Shown: piece after piece, positions 1 to 5,893 of the stretch | Numbering within the stretch: position 1 is the first letter of the stretch | How the letters are laid out: each line of letters starts with the position of its first letter | Assembly: GCA_003566475.1 (NCBI GenBank) | Contig: PXDE01000419.1 | Location: 1-5,893, forward strand | Reading direction: 5' to 3' | Length of the DNA: 5,893 nucleotides | Origin: PVC group bacterium | Lineage (GTDB): Bacteria; Verrucomicrobiota; Kiritimatiellia; SS1-B-03-39; PXDE01 | Made by a program: the position numbers and the translations under genes | Notes under the pieces: model-generated | The model's input: only the letters and a program-made list of their open reading frames with translations | What the model was told of the DNA's origin: nothing | Database searches by the model: none

Positions 1-563
1 AGCCCGCCCCCGGGCAGCGGACGTCCGGTGGCCCACTGGCAGATGTCGTGCGGGTCGCAGAACGCGACCACGGCCAGAAACGGCCGGTTCCGTCCGGCCC
101 GGAGATACCGGGCGGCCGCCCGCGCGATCTCCTCGTCGTGGCCCTTGTTCTCCAGGACCTCGGTCACCGCGAACCCATGATGGGCATGGTGGGTGGGATC
201 GAACTTGAGATGCCACTTGCCGAAATAGGCGGTGTCGTAGCCGCCCTCGGCGAAATAGGCGCCCAGCCCCCGGATGGACGGGGGCAGCCGGGCCCCGTCG
301 TCCGGCCACCCGGCCCCCGGGTTCCCGGGGTGGCTCCGGTTGCACTGGATTCCCGTCTGGTGGGGATGGAGGCCGGCGAACAGGGCGTTGCGGGCGGGGA
401 TGCACACCGGACTCGCGGTGTAGGCGCGGGAGAAGACCGTGCCCCGGCCCGCCAGCCGGTCCAGGGCCGGCGTATGCAGAAACGCCGGTCCCGACCGGCA
501 GCTCATGGCCTCGGCGTGATGCTGATCCGATACGATCAGGAGGATGTTCGGGGCGGCGGCCAT
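1..563 (-). CDS. Second sulfatase, N-terminal part (runs off the left edge)
   Basis: I translated 187 complete codons from ATG 563, and the frame is still open at base 1. The protein begins MAAAPNILLIVSDQHHAEAM, with metal ligand Asp13 and no signal peptide, so it is probably cytosolic. The formylglycine motif is CIPAR at 54-58 within SPVCIPARNALFAG; Ala replaces the usual Ser of C-x-P-S-R, a variation compatible with the C-x-P-x-R core. The canonical YFGKWHLKF is at about 113-121, with Lys116 and His118. It is followed by HHGF at 128-131 and by CDPHDICQW at 169-177, where His172 matches the PH element of the active site. The metal-binding DHG segment and the C-terminal domain would lie beyond the window, since family members are about 450-550 residues. 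The gene begins seven bases after the lyase stop, with no clear Shine-Dalgarno. Its sequence around the active site differs from the first sulfatase, so the two are separate subfamilies rather than a tandem duplication. Confidence 0.9.
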   Translation of the reverse strand, partial: MAAAPNILLIVSDQHHAEAMSCRSGPAFLHTPALDRLAGRGTVFSRAYTASPVCIPARNALFAGLHPHQTGIQCNRSHPGNPGAGWPDDGARLPPSIRGLGAYFAEGGYDTAYFGKWHLKFDPTHHAHHGFAVTEVLENKGHDEEIARAAARYLRAGRNRPFLAVVAFCDPHDICQWATGRPLPGGG

Positions 564-570
564 GGTCGGC

Positions 571-2073
571 CTAGCCGGGTTCCGGCGCCGGGGCGCCGAG
601 GATGGCCGCCTCTTCGGCTTCGAGCAGGCGGTGTCCGGCGGCGAGGCGATCCCGGCGGCCGGCCTGCCGCTCGCGGTCCGCCCCCAGCGCCTCGCGGCGC
701 CGGGCCACGAGCCGCCGGGTCTCGCGGGGATGGGGATCGCCGAGGTTGTCGTGGAGATCGAGGAAGCGGTCGAGCCCCATGATCTCCCGGACGCGCGCGT
801 CGGGAAGGCCCGGCTCGGGGTCGCCGGTGAGCCGGGCCGCCTCGTCCAGCAGCGCGCCATCGAGGTCGGCGGGCCGGACGCCCCGCTCGCGGGCGATGCG
901 CACGCAGGTGGCGCAGACGCGGTGGGCCTGCCGGCCCGCGAACCTCCGCTCGCGGATCAGCACGATGGCCAGATCGGGGGCGCCGGAATAGCCCGCCCGC
1001 ACGATCTCGCGCATCCGGTCGCGGTTCACCTCGAGGTTCTCCAGCAGCCGGGTCCAGAGCTGCAGGAGCTTGCGGGCGTGGGCGCAGCCGTTGAGGGCGC
1101 AGACCGGGGCATGATAGACCGGAAGCACGTCCTGGATGGGCTCGTTCTTGAAGGTGAGCACGGCCGTCATCATCTGCCCCATCACCGCCACCGCCGCCTC
1201 CCGGACATTCTCGAAGCGCCCCGCGTGGGCCTTCTGGGGCATGAACGAGCTGACGCCCCGCCAGGGCGGGGCGAGCCGGATCGAGCCGACCTCCTCGAGC
1301 GACCAGACGCTGTGGTCGAGGGCCGACCGGTCGAGGGTCAGGGCCAGGCTGGACAGCGCGAACAGGATCTGCGGGATCTCGTCCTGGCTGCCCTCGCAGT
1401 CGTAGGCGGACTCGAGGGTGTCGTCGAACCCGAGGAGCCGGGTCACCAGCTCGCGGTCCACCGGCCAGCCGGTCCCCGAGCAGGCCCCGCAGCCGCCGCT
1501 GTTGAGATTGGTGTGGCGGTAGGCGAGGTCGAGCTGGGCCTCGGCCCGGGCCAGGCCGTCGTGCACGGCCACCAGATAGGCCCCGTAGGTCGTGGGCTGG
1601 GCATGGGAGAAATGGCTCTGGCCGGCCATCAGGGCGTCGGCATAGGTCTCGGCCGCGGCCAGGATCCCCTCGCGGCAGGCGTGCAGGTCGTCGAACACAT
1701 TCAGCAGGGCGTCGCGCATCTGCATGCGGGCCATGGGCTCCTGCAGGGTGCGGCCGTAGTTGATGACGCTGGCCGCGTGCTCGTCCCCGCCCAGCCGTTC
1801 CTTGAGCCAGTCCTCGCCGCCCCAGCCGCGCTCGTCGCCGGTCAGGACCAGGGCCTGGAGAACGCGGCGGGCCAGGGCGGTGTCCACCAGCCCCTGCCGG
1901 TGCAGCATCACCGTCCAGGCGCGGTCCATCCGGCAGCAGTAGGCCAGCCGGGATCCCAGGCGATCGAGTTCGAGGCCGGGCAGCCGCCGCAGGGCGCTCC
2001 ATTCGGAGTCGGGAGGCACCCCCAGCGAGTGGTAGCGGTGGTCGGTCCGGCGTGCGTAGTCGGGAGAGGTCAT
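571..2073 (-). CDS. Argininosuccinate-lyase-like C-N lyase (fumarase/aspartase superfamily)
   Basis: A 500-residue enzyme of the superfamily that removes fumarate by beta-elimination. It carries the three conserved regions. C1 is SHFSHAQPTTYGAY (about 153-166), with His154 matching the conserved His of the TH-x-Q-x-AQP motif. C2 runs from NSGGCGACSGTGWPVDRE (about 191-208), matching the GSGALAGT-PIDRE element of argininosuccinate lyase. C3 is GVSSFMPQKAH at 273-283, which holds the catalytic Ser in the 275-276 pair and Lys281. A C-terminal domain resembling that of argininosuccinate lyase follows (RERRFAGRQAHRVCATCV, His384). It departs from true ArgH in two ways: the N-terminal LWGGRF element is absent, and the usual KKN of the Ser loop is K-A-H. 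A role in arginine synthesis is therefore unlikely, and an N-substituted aspartate or related dicarboxylate is more plausible. The ATG at 2073 overlaps the MmgE/PrpD stop and has AGGAG seven bases upstream. The C-terminal tail after about 450 is Arg/Ala-rich and degenerate-looking. The frame is open upstream to 2598, but this region belongs to the preceding gene. Confidence 0.88.
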   Translation of the reverse strand: MTSPDYARRTDHRYHSLGVPPDSEWSALRRLPGLELDRLGSRLAYCCRMDRAWTVMLHRQGLVDTALARRVLQALVLTGDERGWGGEDWLKERLGGDEHAASVINYGRTLQEPMARMQMRDALLNVFDDLHACREGILAAAETYADALMAGQSHFSHAQPTTYGAYLVAVHDGLARAEAQLDLAYRHTNLNSGGCGACSGTGWPVDRELVTRLLGFDDTLESAYDCEGSQDEIPQILFALSSLALTLDRSALDHSVWSLEEVGSIRLAPPWRGVSSFMPQKAHAGRFENVREAAVAVMGQMMTAVLTFKNEPIQDVLPVYHAPVCALNGCAHARKLLQLWTRLLENLEVNRDRMREIVRAGYSGAPDLAIVLIRERRFAGRQAHRVCATCVRIARERGVRPADLDGALLDEAARLTGDPEPGLPDARVREIMGLDRFLDLHDNLGDPHPRETRRLVARRREALGADRERQAGRRDRLAAGHRLLEAEEAAILGAPAPEPG

Positions 2074-3506
2074 GGAGGGGCTCCTGAGGCCAGGGGTTGA
2101 GGCGGAAGGCAGAAGGGACGGAGCCAGGCGGCGACATCGGGGGCGTCGCGCAGCGCGGACATGCGGTCGAGCAGATGCTGGATGCGGGCCTCGTCGCGGA
2201 GGCCGCCATGCCGGGCGCAGTCCCGGAACTTGGTCTCGACCTGGGACCGGGTGATCGCGGCCGGGTCGCGGACCTGGGCCTGGGTCCGCACGCGCATCCG
2301 CGAGCGCCCGTCCCGAGTCCGGACGATGACGCCGTGCGGACGGTAGGCGCCGGGATGGAGGCCCGGGGGCTGGGGACCGGTCGGGGGCAGGTCCGGAGGC
2401 GGCGGCACATGCCGGATGGCGTTGGCCAGCGCCGCCACCTCGCGGTCGGCGGCGACCGCCTCGTCGCGATAGGCCTCGAGCGTGGCCGGGCCGCGCAGGA
2501 GGGTGTGGGCGACGCCCCAGGCCGCGCAGAACTGGGCCGCGACCTGGGGATGGCGCCCCGGCCGGAACGGTCCGCCCACCAGGCCGCCGGGACCGCATCC
2601 GAACAGCTCGACGGCCACGATGTCCTCGGGGGCGACGGGCTCCTCGGCCATCAGCCGCTCGGCCGCCTCCTGCACGGGATGGCAGGCCCCGCAGCTCGGG
2701 AACCGCTTGATGGCCACCCGCCCGATCTCGAAGCCCCCGCGGTCGGCGGCCAGCGCCTCGGCCGACAGCGGGCCGCCGTCGAGATAGAGGGCCGCGTACC
2801 CCGCCTCCCCTTCGAAGGCCCGGCGCGGACCGGTGATGCCGTGGCGGGCCAGCTCCACCGACCAGAGGGCGGACCGGGCGGCGAAGCCGGGCTGCAGGCG
2901 CTTGGTCAGGGTCATGTCCAGCAGCGCCTGCCGGTTGCCGGCGGCCTGGGCGTACGCGATTCCGAGCGCGTCGGCGGTCTGCTCCGGGTCGAGCCGCAGC
3001 AGACGGGCGGCGGCGATCACCGCCCCGAACCCGCCGACCAGCGAGGACGGCAGGAAGCCGATCCCACGCCGGTGGCCCTTCTCGGCCAGGCCGATCCGGG
3101 CCGCGATCTCGATGCCCATGACCATCGCGGCCAGCAGATCCGCGCCCGACGCGCGGCCGAGCGGCCCGGCGGCCAGCACGGCCGGGACGATCACCGAGGT
3201 CAGATGCAGGGAGGCGGGGCTGTACACATCGTCGTAGTCCAGGGCATGGATCATGGCGCTGTTGGCGAAGGCGGCCTGCGGCCCGGGCAGGCGGCAGTCG
3301 TGGAACAGCACCTCCGCCTCCGGGGCCCCGCCCCAGCGGCGCATCAGCGCGCAGACCTCGGCCACGCCGGGCTGCCGGATGCCGGCCAGGGCGCAGCCCA
3401 GGCTGTCGAGCAGCAGGCGCTCCGCCGCCGCGCAGGCGGCGGGGGGGATGTCCTCCGTCCGGGGCTCGCCGCCCAGGCGGGCCAGGGTCTCGGCCAGGGT
3501 GCTCAT
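2070..3506 (-). CDS. MmgE/PrpD-family protein (dehydratase, isomerase or epimerase)
   Basis: A complete 478-residue protein. The family includes 2-methylcitrate dehydratase (PrpD), cis-aconitate decarboxylase and iminodisuccinate epimerase. Family marks in order: ERLLLDSLGCALAG at about 29-42; HALDYDDVYSP with Asp90, Asp92 and Asp93 at about 87-97; His101 followed by SVIVPAVLAAG; LTKRLQPGFAARSALWS (Lys202-Arg203) at about 200-216; GITGPRRAFEGEAGY at 223-237; and IKRFPSCGACHPVQEA with His276 at about 266-281. The reading frame stays open far upstream to 4985, but that part only shadows the permease and sulfatase. The real start is ATG 3506, which overlaps the permease stop and has GGGAG eight bases ahead. 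A proline-rich stretch (about 367-390) in the C-terminal half looks like a slightly enlarged loop. A 4-base overlap with the lyase gene suggests the two enzymes act on successive intermediates. Family membership is clear. The reaction is not, although epimerase is my favoured guess because of the lyase neighbour. Confidence 0.9.
   Translation of the reverse strand: MSTLAETLARLGGEPRTEDIPPAACAAAERLLLDSLGCALAGIRQPGVAEVCALMRRWGGAPEAEVLFHDCRLPGPQAAFANSAMIHALDYDDVYSPASLHLTSVIVPAVLAAGPLGRASGADLLAAMVMGIEIAARIGLAEKGHRRGIGFLPSSLVGGFGAVIAAARLLRLDPEQTADALGIAYAQAAGNRQALLDMTLTKRLQPGFAARSALWSVELARHGITGPRRAFEGEAGYAALYLDGGPLSAEALAADRGGFEIGRVAIKRFPSCGACHPVQEAAERLMAEEPVAPEDIVAVELFGCGPGGLVGGPFRPGRHPQVAAQFCAAWGVAHTLLRGPATLEAYRDEAVAADREVAALANAIRHVPPPPDLPPTGPQPPGLHPGAYRPHGVIVRTRDGRSRMRVRTQAQVRDPAAITRSQVETKFRDCARHGGLRDEARIQHLLDRMSALRDAPDVAAWLRPFCLPPQPLASGAPP
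2081..2085 (-). promoter_or_regulatory. Ribosome binding site of the lyase gene
   Basis: The minus strand reads AGGAG, then seven bases, then ATG at 2073. This is the best Shine-Dalgarno in the window. It fixes the lyase start at the ATGA overlap even though the frame remains open several hundred bases further upstream. Confidence 0.7.
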
Positions 3507-4240
3507 GCCGCCCACTCCCGCAGGAGGATCAGGAGGTGGCGCAGACCCAGCAGGGCCAGGAGCGCCACCGTGGCCTGCGAGACCGTCCGGTTGCTGAAGC
3601 GGTGCAGCACCCGCACCCCGAGCGCGGTGCCGGCCAGGGCCGCCGCCAGGGCGATGAGGCCGGGACGGAGATGCCGTTCGGCGAACAGGCCCGTGGCCAC
3701 CAGACCGGGCAGGCGGAGCGCGGTGCCCAGGCCCAGCGCGGCCTGCACGCTGGCCGCATAGCGGAGGCGGTCGAACCGCTGGCCGTGGACATAGGCCACG
3801 GTCGGCGGGCCCCCGGTGCCGAAGATCCCGCTGAGCGCCCCCGAGACCAGCCCGCAGGGGACGCCGAGCCAGACCGGCCAGCGCCGGGAGCGGGAGGAGG
3901 GATGCAGATGCTGCGCCACCGTGGCGAACAGGATCACCACCAGCGCCACCCGCAGGAGGGTGGTCTGGGCGAGCATCAGGAGCAGCACCCCGAAGGGCAC
4001 GCCGGCCAGCACCGACCCCAGCAGCAGGCGCATCCGGTCCAGCCGGAAATGCCGGCGCAGCCCCGCGAGCATGGCCAGGTTGACGGCCAGACCGGCCGGC
4101 GCGAGCAGCGCGGTGGCGTCGTGCACGGACATCCGGTCGCTGAGCACGGCCAGGGCCAGCAGCCCGAACCCGAACCCGACCGCCCCCTGAAGCAGGCCGG
4201 CCACGGCGGCGGCTCCCGCGATCAGGAGCAGCTCGCTCAT
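3503..4240 (-). CDS. TauE/SafE-family membrane permease (sulfite/organosulfonate exporter-like)
   Basis: A 245-residue, strongly hydrophobic inner-membrane protein with about seven to eight predicted membrane segments. Two internal repeats each begin with the Gly-rich motif of the TauE/SafE (DUF81) family: LLQGAVGFGFGLLAL at about 16-30, and GALSGIFGTGGPPTVAY at about 134-150. A basic cytoplasmic-type loop (HPSSRSRRW, about 113-121) separates the halves. The length is normal for the family. Characterised or proposed members move sulfite, sulfoacetate or other small anions, but most are unassigned. Direction and cargo cannot be read from sequence. The start ATG at 4240 overlaps the sulfatase stop, and the end overlaps the MmgE/PrpD start; both overlaps are ATGA, so translation is probably coupled. 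A GGGGG run only two bases before the ATG is too close to be a proper ribosome site, which supports dependence on coupling. Its position next to sulfatases fits transport of a sulfur-containing substrate or of a released anion, but that is inference. Confidence 0.88.
   Translation of the reverse strand: MSELLLIAGAAAVAGLLQGAVGFGFGLLALAVLSDRMSVHDATALLAPAGLAVNLAMLAGLRRHFRLDRMRLLLGSVLAGVPFGVLLLMLAQTTLLRVALVVILFATVAQHLHPSSRSRRWPVWLGVPCGLVSGALSGIFGTGGPPTVAYVHGQRFDRLRYAASVQAALGLGTALRLPGLVATGLFAERHLRPGLIALAAALAGTALGVRVLHRFSNRTVSQATVALLALLGLRHLLILLREWAA
3515..3519 (-). promoter_or_regulatory. Ribosome binding site of the MmgE/PrpD gene
   Basis: The minus strand reads GGGAG, then eight bases, then ATG at 3506. 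The site lies inside the 3' end of the permease gene. It supports 3506 as the start in a frame that has no stop codon all the way back to 4985. Confidence 0.6.
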
Positions 4241-5673
4241 GTCCCCCGCGCTGTCGCGGCCACCATGCCGGGCAGTCGCAGGGCGAAGCGCCGGACCAGG
4301 GCCTCACGCAGGGTCTGCGCGGTCCGCGGATTCTGATCCACGATATTGTGCCGCTGCTCCGGATCCGCGCCCAGATCGTAGAGCTCGTCGGTCTCGTGTT
4401 CGGTCTCGATATAGGTGTGGGTCGCGGTGCGGATGGCCCGGTAGCCCTGCTCGCAGGTGACACAGGCCTCCCGGTGGTCCGCCGCCGGATCGCCCAGGAC
4501 GGCGGCGAAGGACGCGGCGTCGAGCCCCGGCTGGGCGGGCAGCCCGGCCCATTGCGCCAGCGTCGGGTTGAGATCGGACAGCTCCACCAGCGCATGGGTG
4601 CGTCCGGGCGCGATCCCCGGCCCGGCCACCACCATGGGCACCCGCAGCGAGGGGTCGTAGGCCGTGTGCTTGATGAACAGGCCATGGTCGCCCAGGTGGT
4701 CGCCGTGGTCGCTGATGAACACCACCAGGGTGCGCCCGGCGTCCGGGCGTGCGGCCAGCGTGGCCAGCAGCGTGCCCACCTGCTCGTCCAGATGCTCGAC
4801 CTTGGCGCTGTACTGCCGCCGCGCGATGAGGATGTCATCGGGGGAGGCATGGCGGTAGCGCTCGTGACGCCGCCGGATGCGGGCGGGCCTGCCCTCGAGG
4901 TCGGCCGGAATCGGGGCCGGCATGGGCGCCTCGCGGTAGCGCTCCCCCAGCCGCGCCGGCGGGGCGTAGGGGTCGTGCGGGGCATGGAAGGACACGGTGA
5001 GGTACCACGGGTAGTCGTCCTCGATGTCGCGCAGCCGTTCCGCCGCGAGCCGGCCGAGGAAGCTGTCCGGATGGTGCTCCTCCTCGATCGGCCAGTCCTG
5101 GCAGGCGCCGATGATCCATCCCTTGCGGGCCCGCTCCCGGAAGTCCTCGGCGAACGCGGCCAGCCGGCCCTGGCGCTCGAGGTAGGCGGTGTAGGGGCCG
5201 GTGGGGCCGTGGCCCGACCGCAGGGCGCCGGACATCACCCCATCCAGCTCCAGCGCCCGGGTGAACCCGTAGCAGGCGTTGAGCGGGCGGGTGCCATAGA
5301 CGCTGCCGGGGGCCCCCGGCTTGGCCAGGTCGTGGCGACCCACGAACTCCACCCGGTAGCCGTGGTCCCGGAAATGCCGGTAGTGGTTCGGAATCCCGAC
5401 CGGCATCACCGCCGTCCGGTTCGACAGCGTGCCCGTGCGGGTCGGCAGCAGCCCCGTGGCCAGGGCGATGCGCGACGGCCCGCAGACCGGCGCCGTGGTG
5501 CAGCACCGCGTGAACACCCGGCCCCGGCCGGCCAGCGCGTCCAGGTGCGGGGGGCGCACCTGCGCGGCCCCGGCATAGCCCAGCCAGTCGTGGCGCAACT
5601 GGTCGGCCATGATGACCAGGATGTTCGGCGGACCGTCGGGAACAGGGGGGCGATTCGGATGCATCCCACTCAT
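4237..5673 (-). CDS. Sulfatase (Cys-type, alkaline phosphatase superfamily), probably cytosolic
   Basis: A complete 478-residue protein of normal length for a bacterial type I sulfatase, a family that hydrolyses sulfate esters (some members act on phosphonate or phosphate esters). The N-terminal strand PNILVIMADQ supplies metal ligand Asp24. The C-x-P-S-R signature is CGPSR at 64-68, where Cys64 would be converted to formylglycine. Further active-site elements are PHDP at 232-235 (His233) and the metal-binding SDHGDHLGDHG at 321-331, followed by Lys335. The C-terminal ELYDLGADPE segment near 430-439 is typical of the family. At the usual GKWH position the protein reads VGRHDL (111-116), so the customary Lys is Arg113. 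No signal peptide is visible, which suggests the cytoplasm. ATG 5673 is the furthest upstream plausible start, and ATG 5664 (residue 4) is an alternative; neither has a good Shine-Dalgarno. It is the first gene of the operon visible here, and its stop overlaps the permease start as ATGA. The family assignment is secure, the substrate unknown. Confidence 0.93.
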   Translation of the reverse strand: MSGMHPNRPPVPDGPPNILVIMADQLRHDWLGYAGAAQVRPPHLDALAGRGRVFTRCCTTAPVCGPSRIALATGLLPTRTGTLSNRTAVMPVGIPNHYRHFRDHGYRVEFVGRHDLAKPGAPGSVYGTRPLNACYGFTRALELDGVMSGALRSGHGPTGPYTAYLERQGRLAAFAEDFRERARKGWIIGACQDWPIEEEHHPDSFLGRLAAERLRDIEDDYPWYLTVSFHAPHDPYAPPARLGERYREAPMPAPIPADLEGRPARIRRRHERYRHASPDDILIARRQYSAKVEHLDEQVGTLLATLAARPDAGRTLVVFISDHGDHLGDHGLFIKHTAYDPSLRVPMVVAGPGIAPGRTHALVELSDLNPTLAQWAGLPAQPGLDAASFAAVLGDPAADHREACVTCEQGYRAIRTATHTYIETEHETDELYDLGADPEQRHNIVDQNPRTAQTLREALVRRFALRLPGMVAATARGT

Positions 5674-5893
5674 GGTGCCCGAAAATGGATGGCGTGGCCA
5701 CCCTTCATGGCATGCGCCAGCCGTTTCCTCCGGCGTGCCGTCTCACCATTCGTCCGGCTGAACCAAGGGATTCAGCGGCCTGCACTGCTCTGAGACACGC
5801 TGAAGAATGCCGCTCTCCGCCAGTCTCGCGCCGAGGTCTCCCCCTTGTGGCGGCCGTTCGACCGAGTCTTCGAGAGAGAACGGCTCCGGGCGG
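5674..5893. other. Upstream region without a convincing gene
   Basis: This stretch is visibly lower in G+C than the genes and contains the hairpin described separately. Three weak reading possibilities were examined on the minus strand. A frame from the right edge to a TGA at 5743-5745 gives 49 residues ending LNPLVQPDEW and could be the C-terminus of a neighbouring gene; codon bias is weaker than in the confirmed genes and I do not recognise it. A 12-codon frame from ATG 5708 ends in TGA at 5670-5672, overlapping the sulfatase ATG. On the plus strand an open frame starts at ATG 5807 and runs off the edge, also unrecognised. I see no good -35/-10 pair. The operon promoter may be here, but the transcript could equally begin further right. 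Confidence 0.5.
5754..5778 (-). promoter_or_regulatory. Imperfect hairpin/palindrome upstream of the operon
   Basis: On the minus strand CCGCTGAATC and GGTTCAGCCGG form a stem of about ten pairs around a CCTT loop, with one G-U pair and one bulged base. The core is the perfect inverted repeat GCTGAA/TTCAGC. No T-run follows on either strand, so it is not a standard intrinsic terminator. It could be a regulator operator, a leader RNA hairpin, or the end of an upstream transcript. It lies about 80-105 bases before the first sulfatase start, a reasonable position for operator control. Function is unproven. Confidence 0.4.

Noticed and set aside
544..2100. 518-codon open frame on the plus strand opposite the lyase gene
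   Set aside because: The opposite strand carries a protein with clear superfamily motifs. The plus-strand product is a low-complexity Gly/Ala/Val/Arg-rich sequence with no recognisable domain, as expected for antisense frames in very GC-rich DNA.
571..2598. Upstream extension of the lyase to 675 codons
   Set aside because: The extra 175 residues are Pro/Arg-rich and lie out of frame over the MmgE/PrpD gene. The AGGAG and ATGA at 2073 mark the real start.
2097..3761. 554-codon open frame on the plus strand opposite the MmgE/PrpD gene
   Set aside because: Same reason: the minus strand encodes a protein with all family marks, and the plus-strand product has no recognisable motif.
2070..4985. 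971-codon minus-strand frame that could suggest a giant fusion ending in MmgE/PrpD
   Set aside because: The part upstream of 3506 is an out-of-frame reading of the permease and sulfatase genes. The MmgE/PrpD homology begins at ATG 3506, which has a ribosome site and an ATGA overlap.
1..5673. Sulfatase tandem duplication
   Set aside because: The two sulfatases differ around the active site (CGPSR with GRHDL versus CIPAR with GKWHL) and in the region between the motifs, and three unrelated genes separate them.
5754..5778. Intrinsic transcription terminator
   Set aside because: The hairpin is present but there is no T-run after it on either strand.
4348..5793. 481-codon open frame on the plus strand opposite the first sulfatase
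   Set aside because: It mirrors the sulfatase codons and its product is Gly/Val/Arg-rich with no domain. The sulfatase signature is unambiguous on the minus strand.
5743..5892. 49-residue partial frame at the right edge as the C-terminus of an upstream gene
   Set aside because: It is open but unrecognised, has weaker third-position G/C bias than the confirmed genes, and other frames in the same stretch are open too. It stays only a possibility, recorded in the upstream-region entry.

Overview
The window is very GC-rich DNA (roughly 70% G+C by eye) with strong G/C bias at third codon positions. The gene content and compact organisation fit a high-GC proteobacterium, most plausibly an alphaproteobacterium. 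That placement is an inference, because no marker gene is present. All genes read on the minus strand, so transcription runs from high to low coordinates.

In transcription order the window holds five genes. A 220-base upstream stretch (5674-5893) contains a hairpin and no convincing gene. It is followed by a Cys-type sulfatase (4237-5673), a TauE/SafE-family membrane permease (3503-4240), an MmgE/PrpD-family protein (2070-3506), an argininosuccinate-lyase-like member of the fumarase/aspartase superfamily (571-2073), and the N-terminal 187 codons of a second, different sulfatase (1-563), which runs off the left edge. The first three junctions are each a 4-base ATGA overlap and the fourth is a 7-base gap, so this is almost certainly one translationally coupled operon.

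The set looks catabolic rather than biosynthetic. The lyase lacks the usual argininosuccinate-lyase N-terminal signature and has a changed residue pair in its catalytic loop. It sits directly beside an MmgE/PrpD protein. The established precedent for that kind of pair is the degradation of aminodicarboxylates such as iminodisuccinate, where an MmgE/PrpD-family epimerase works with a fumarase-superfamily C-N lyase. Here the pair is bracketed by two apparently cytosolic sulfatases and a TauE/SafE permease. The working hypothesis is a pathway that imports or handles a sulfated (or related ester) organic acid, removes the ester group, adjusts stereochemistry, and cleaves the backbone by beta-elimination to a fumarate-type product. 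The substrate is not determinable from sequence, and a solute uptake system, a regulator and a formylglycine-generating enzyme are not visible in the window.
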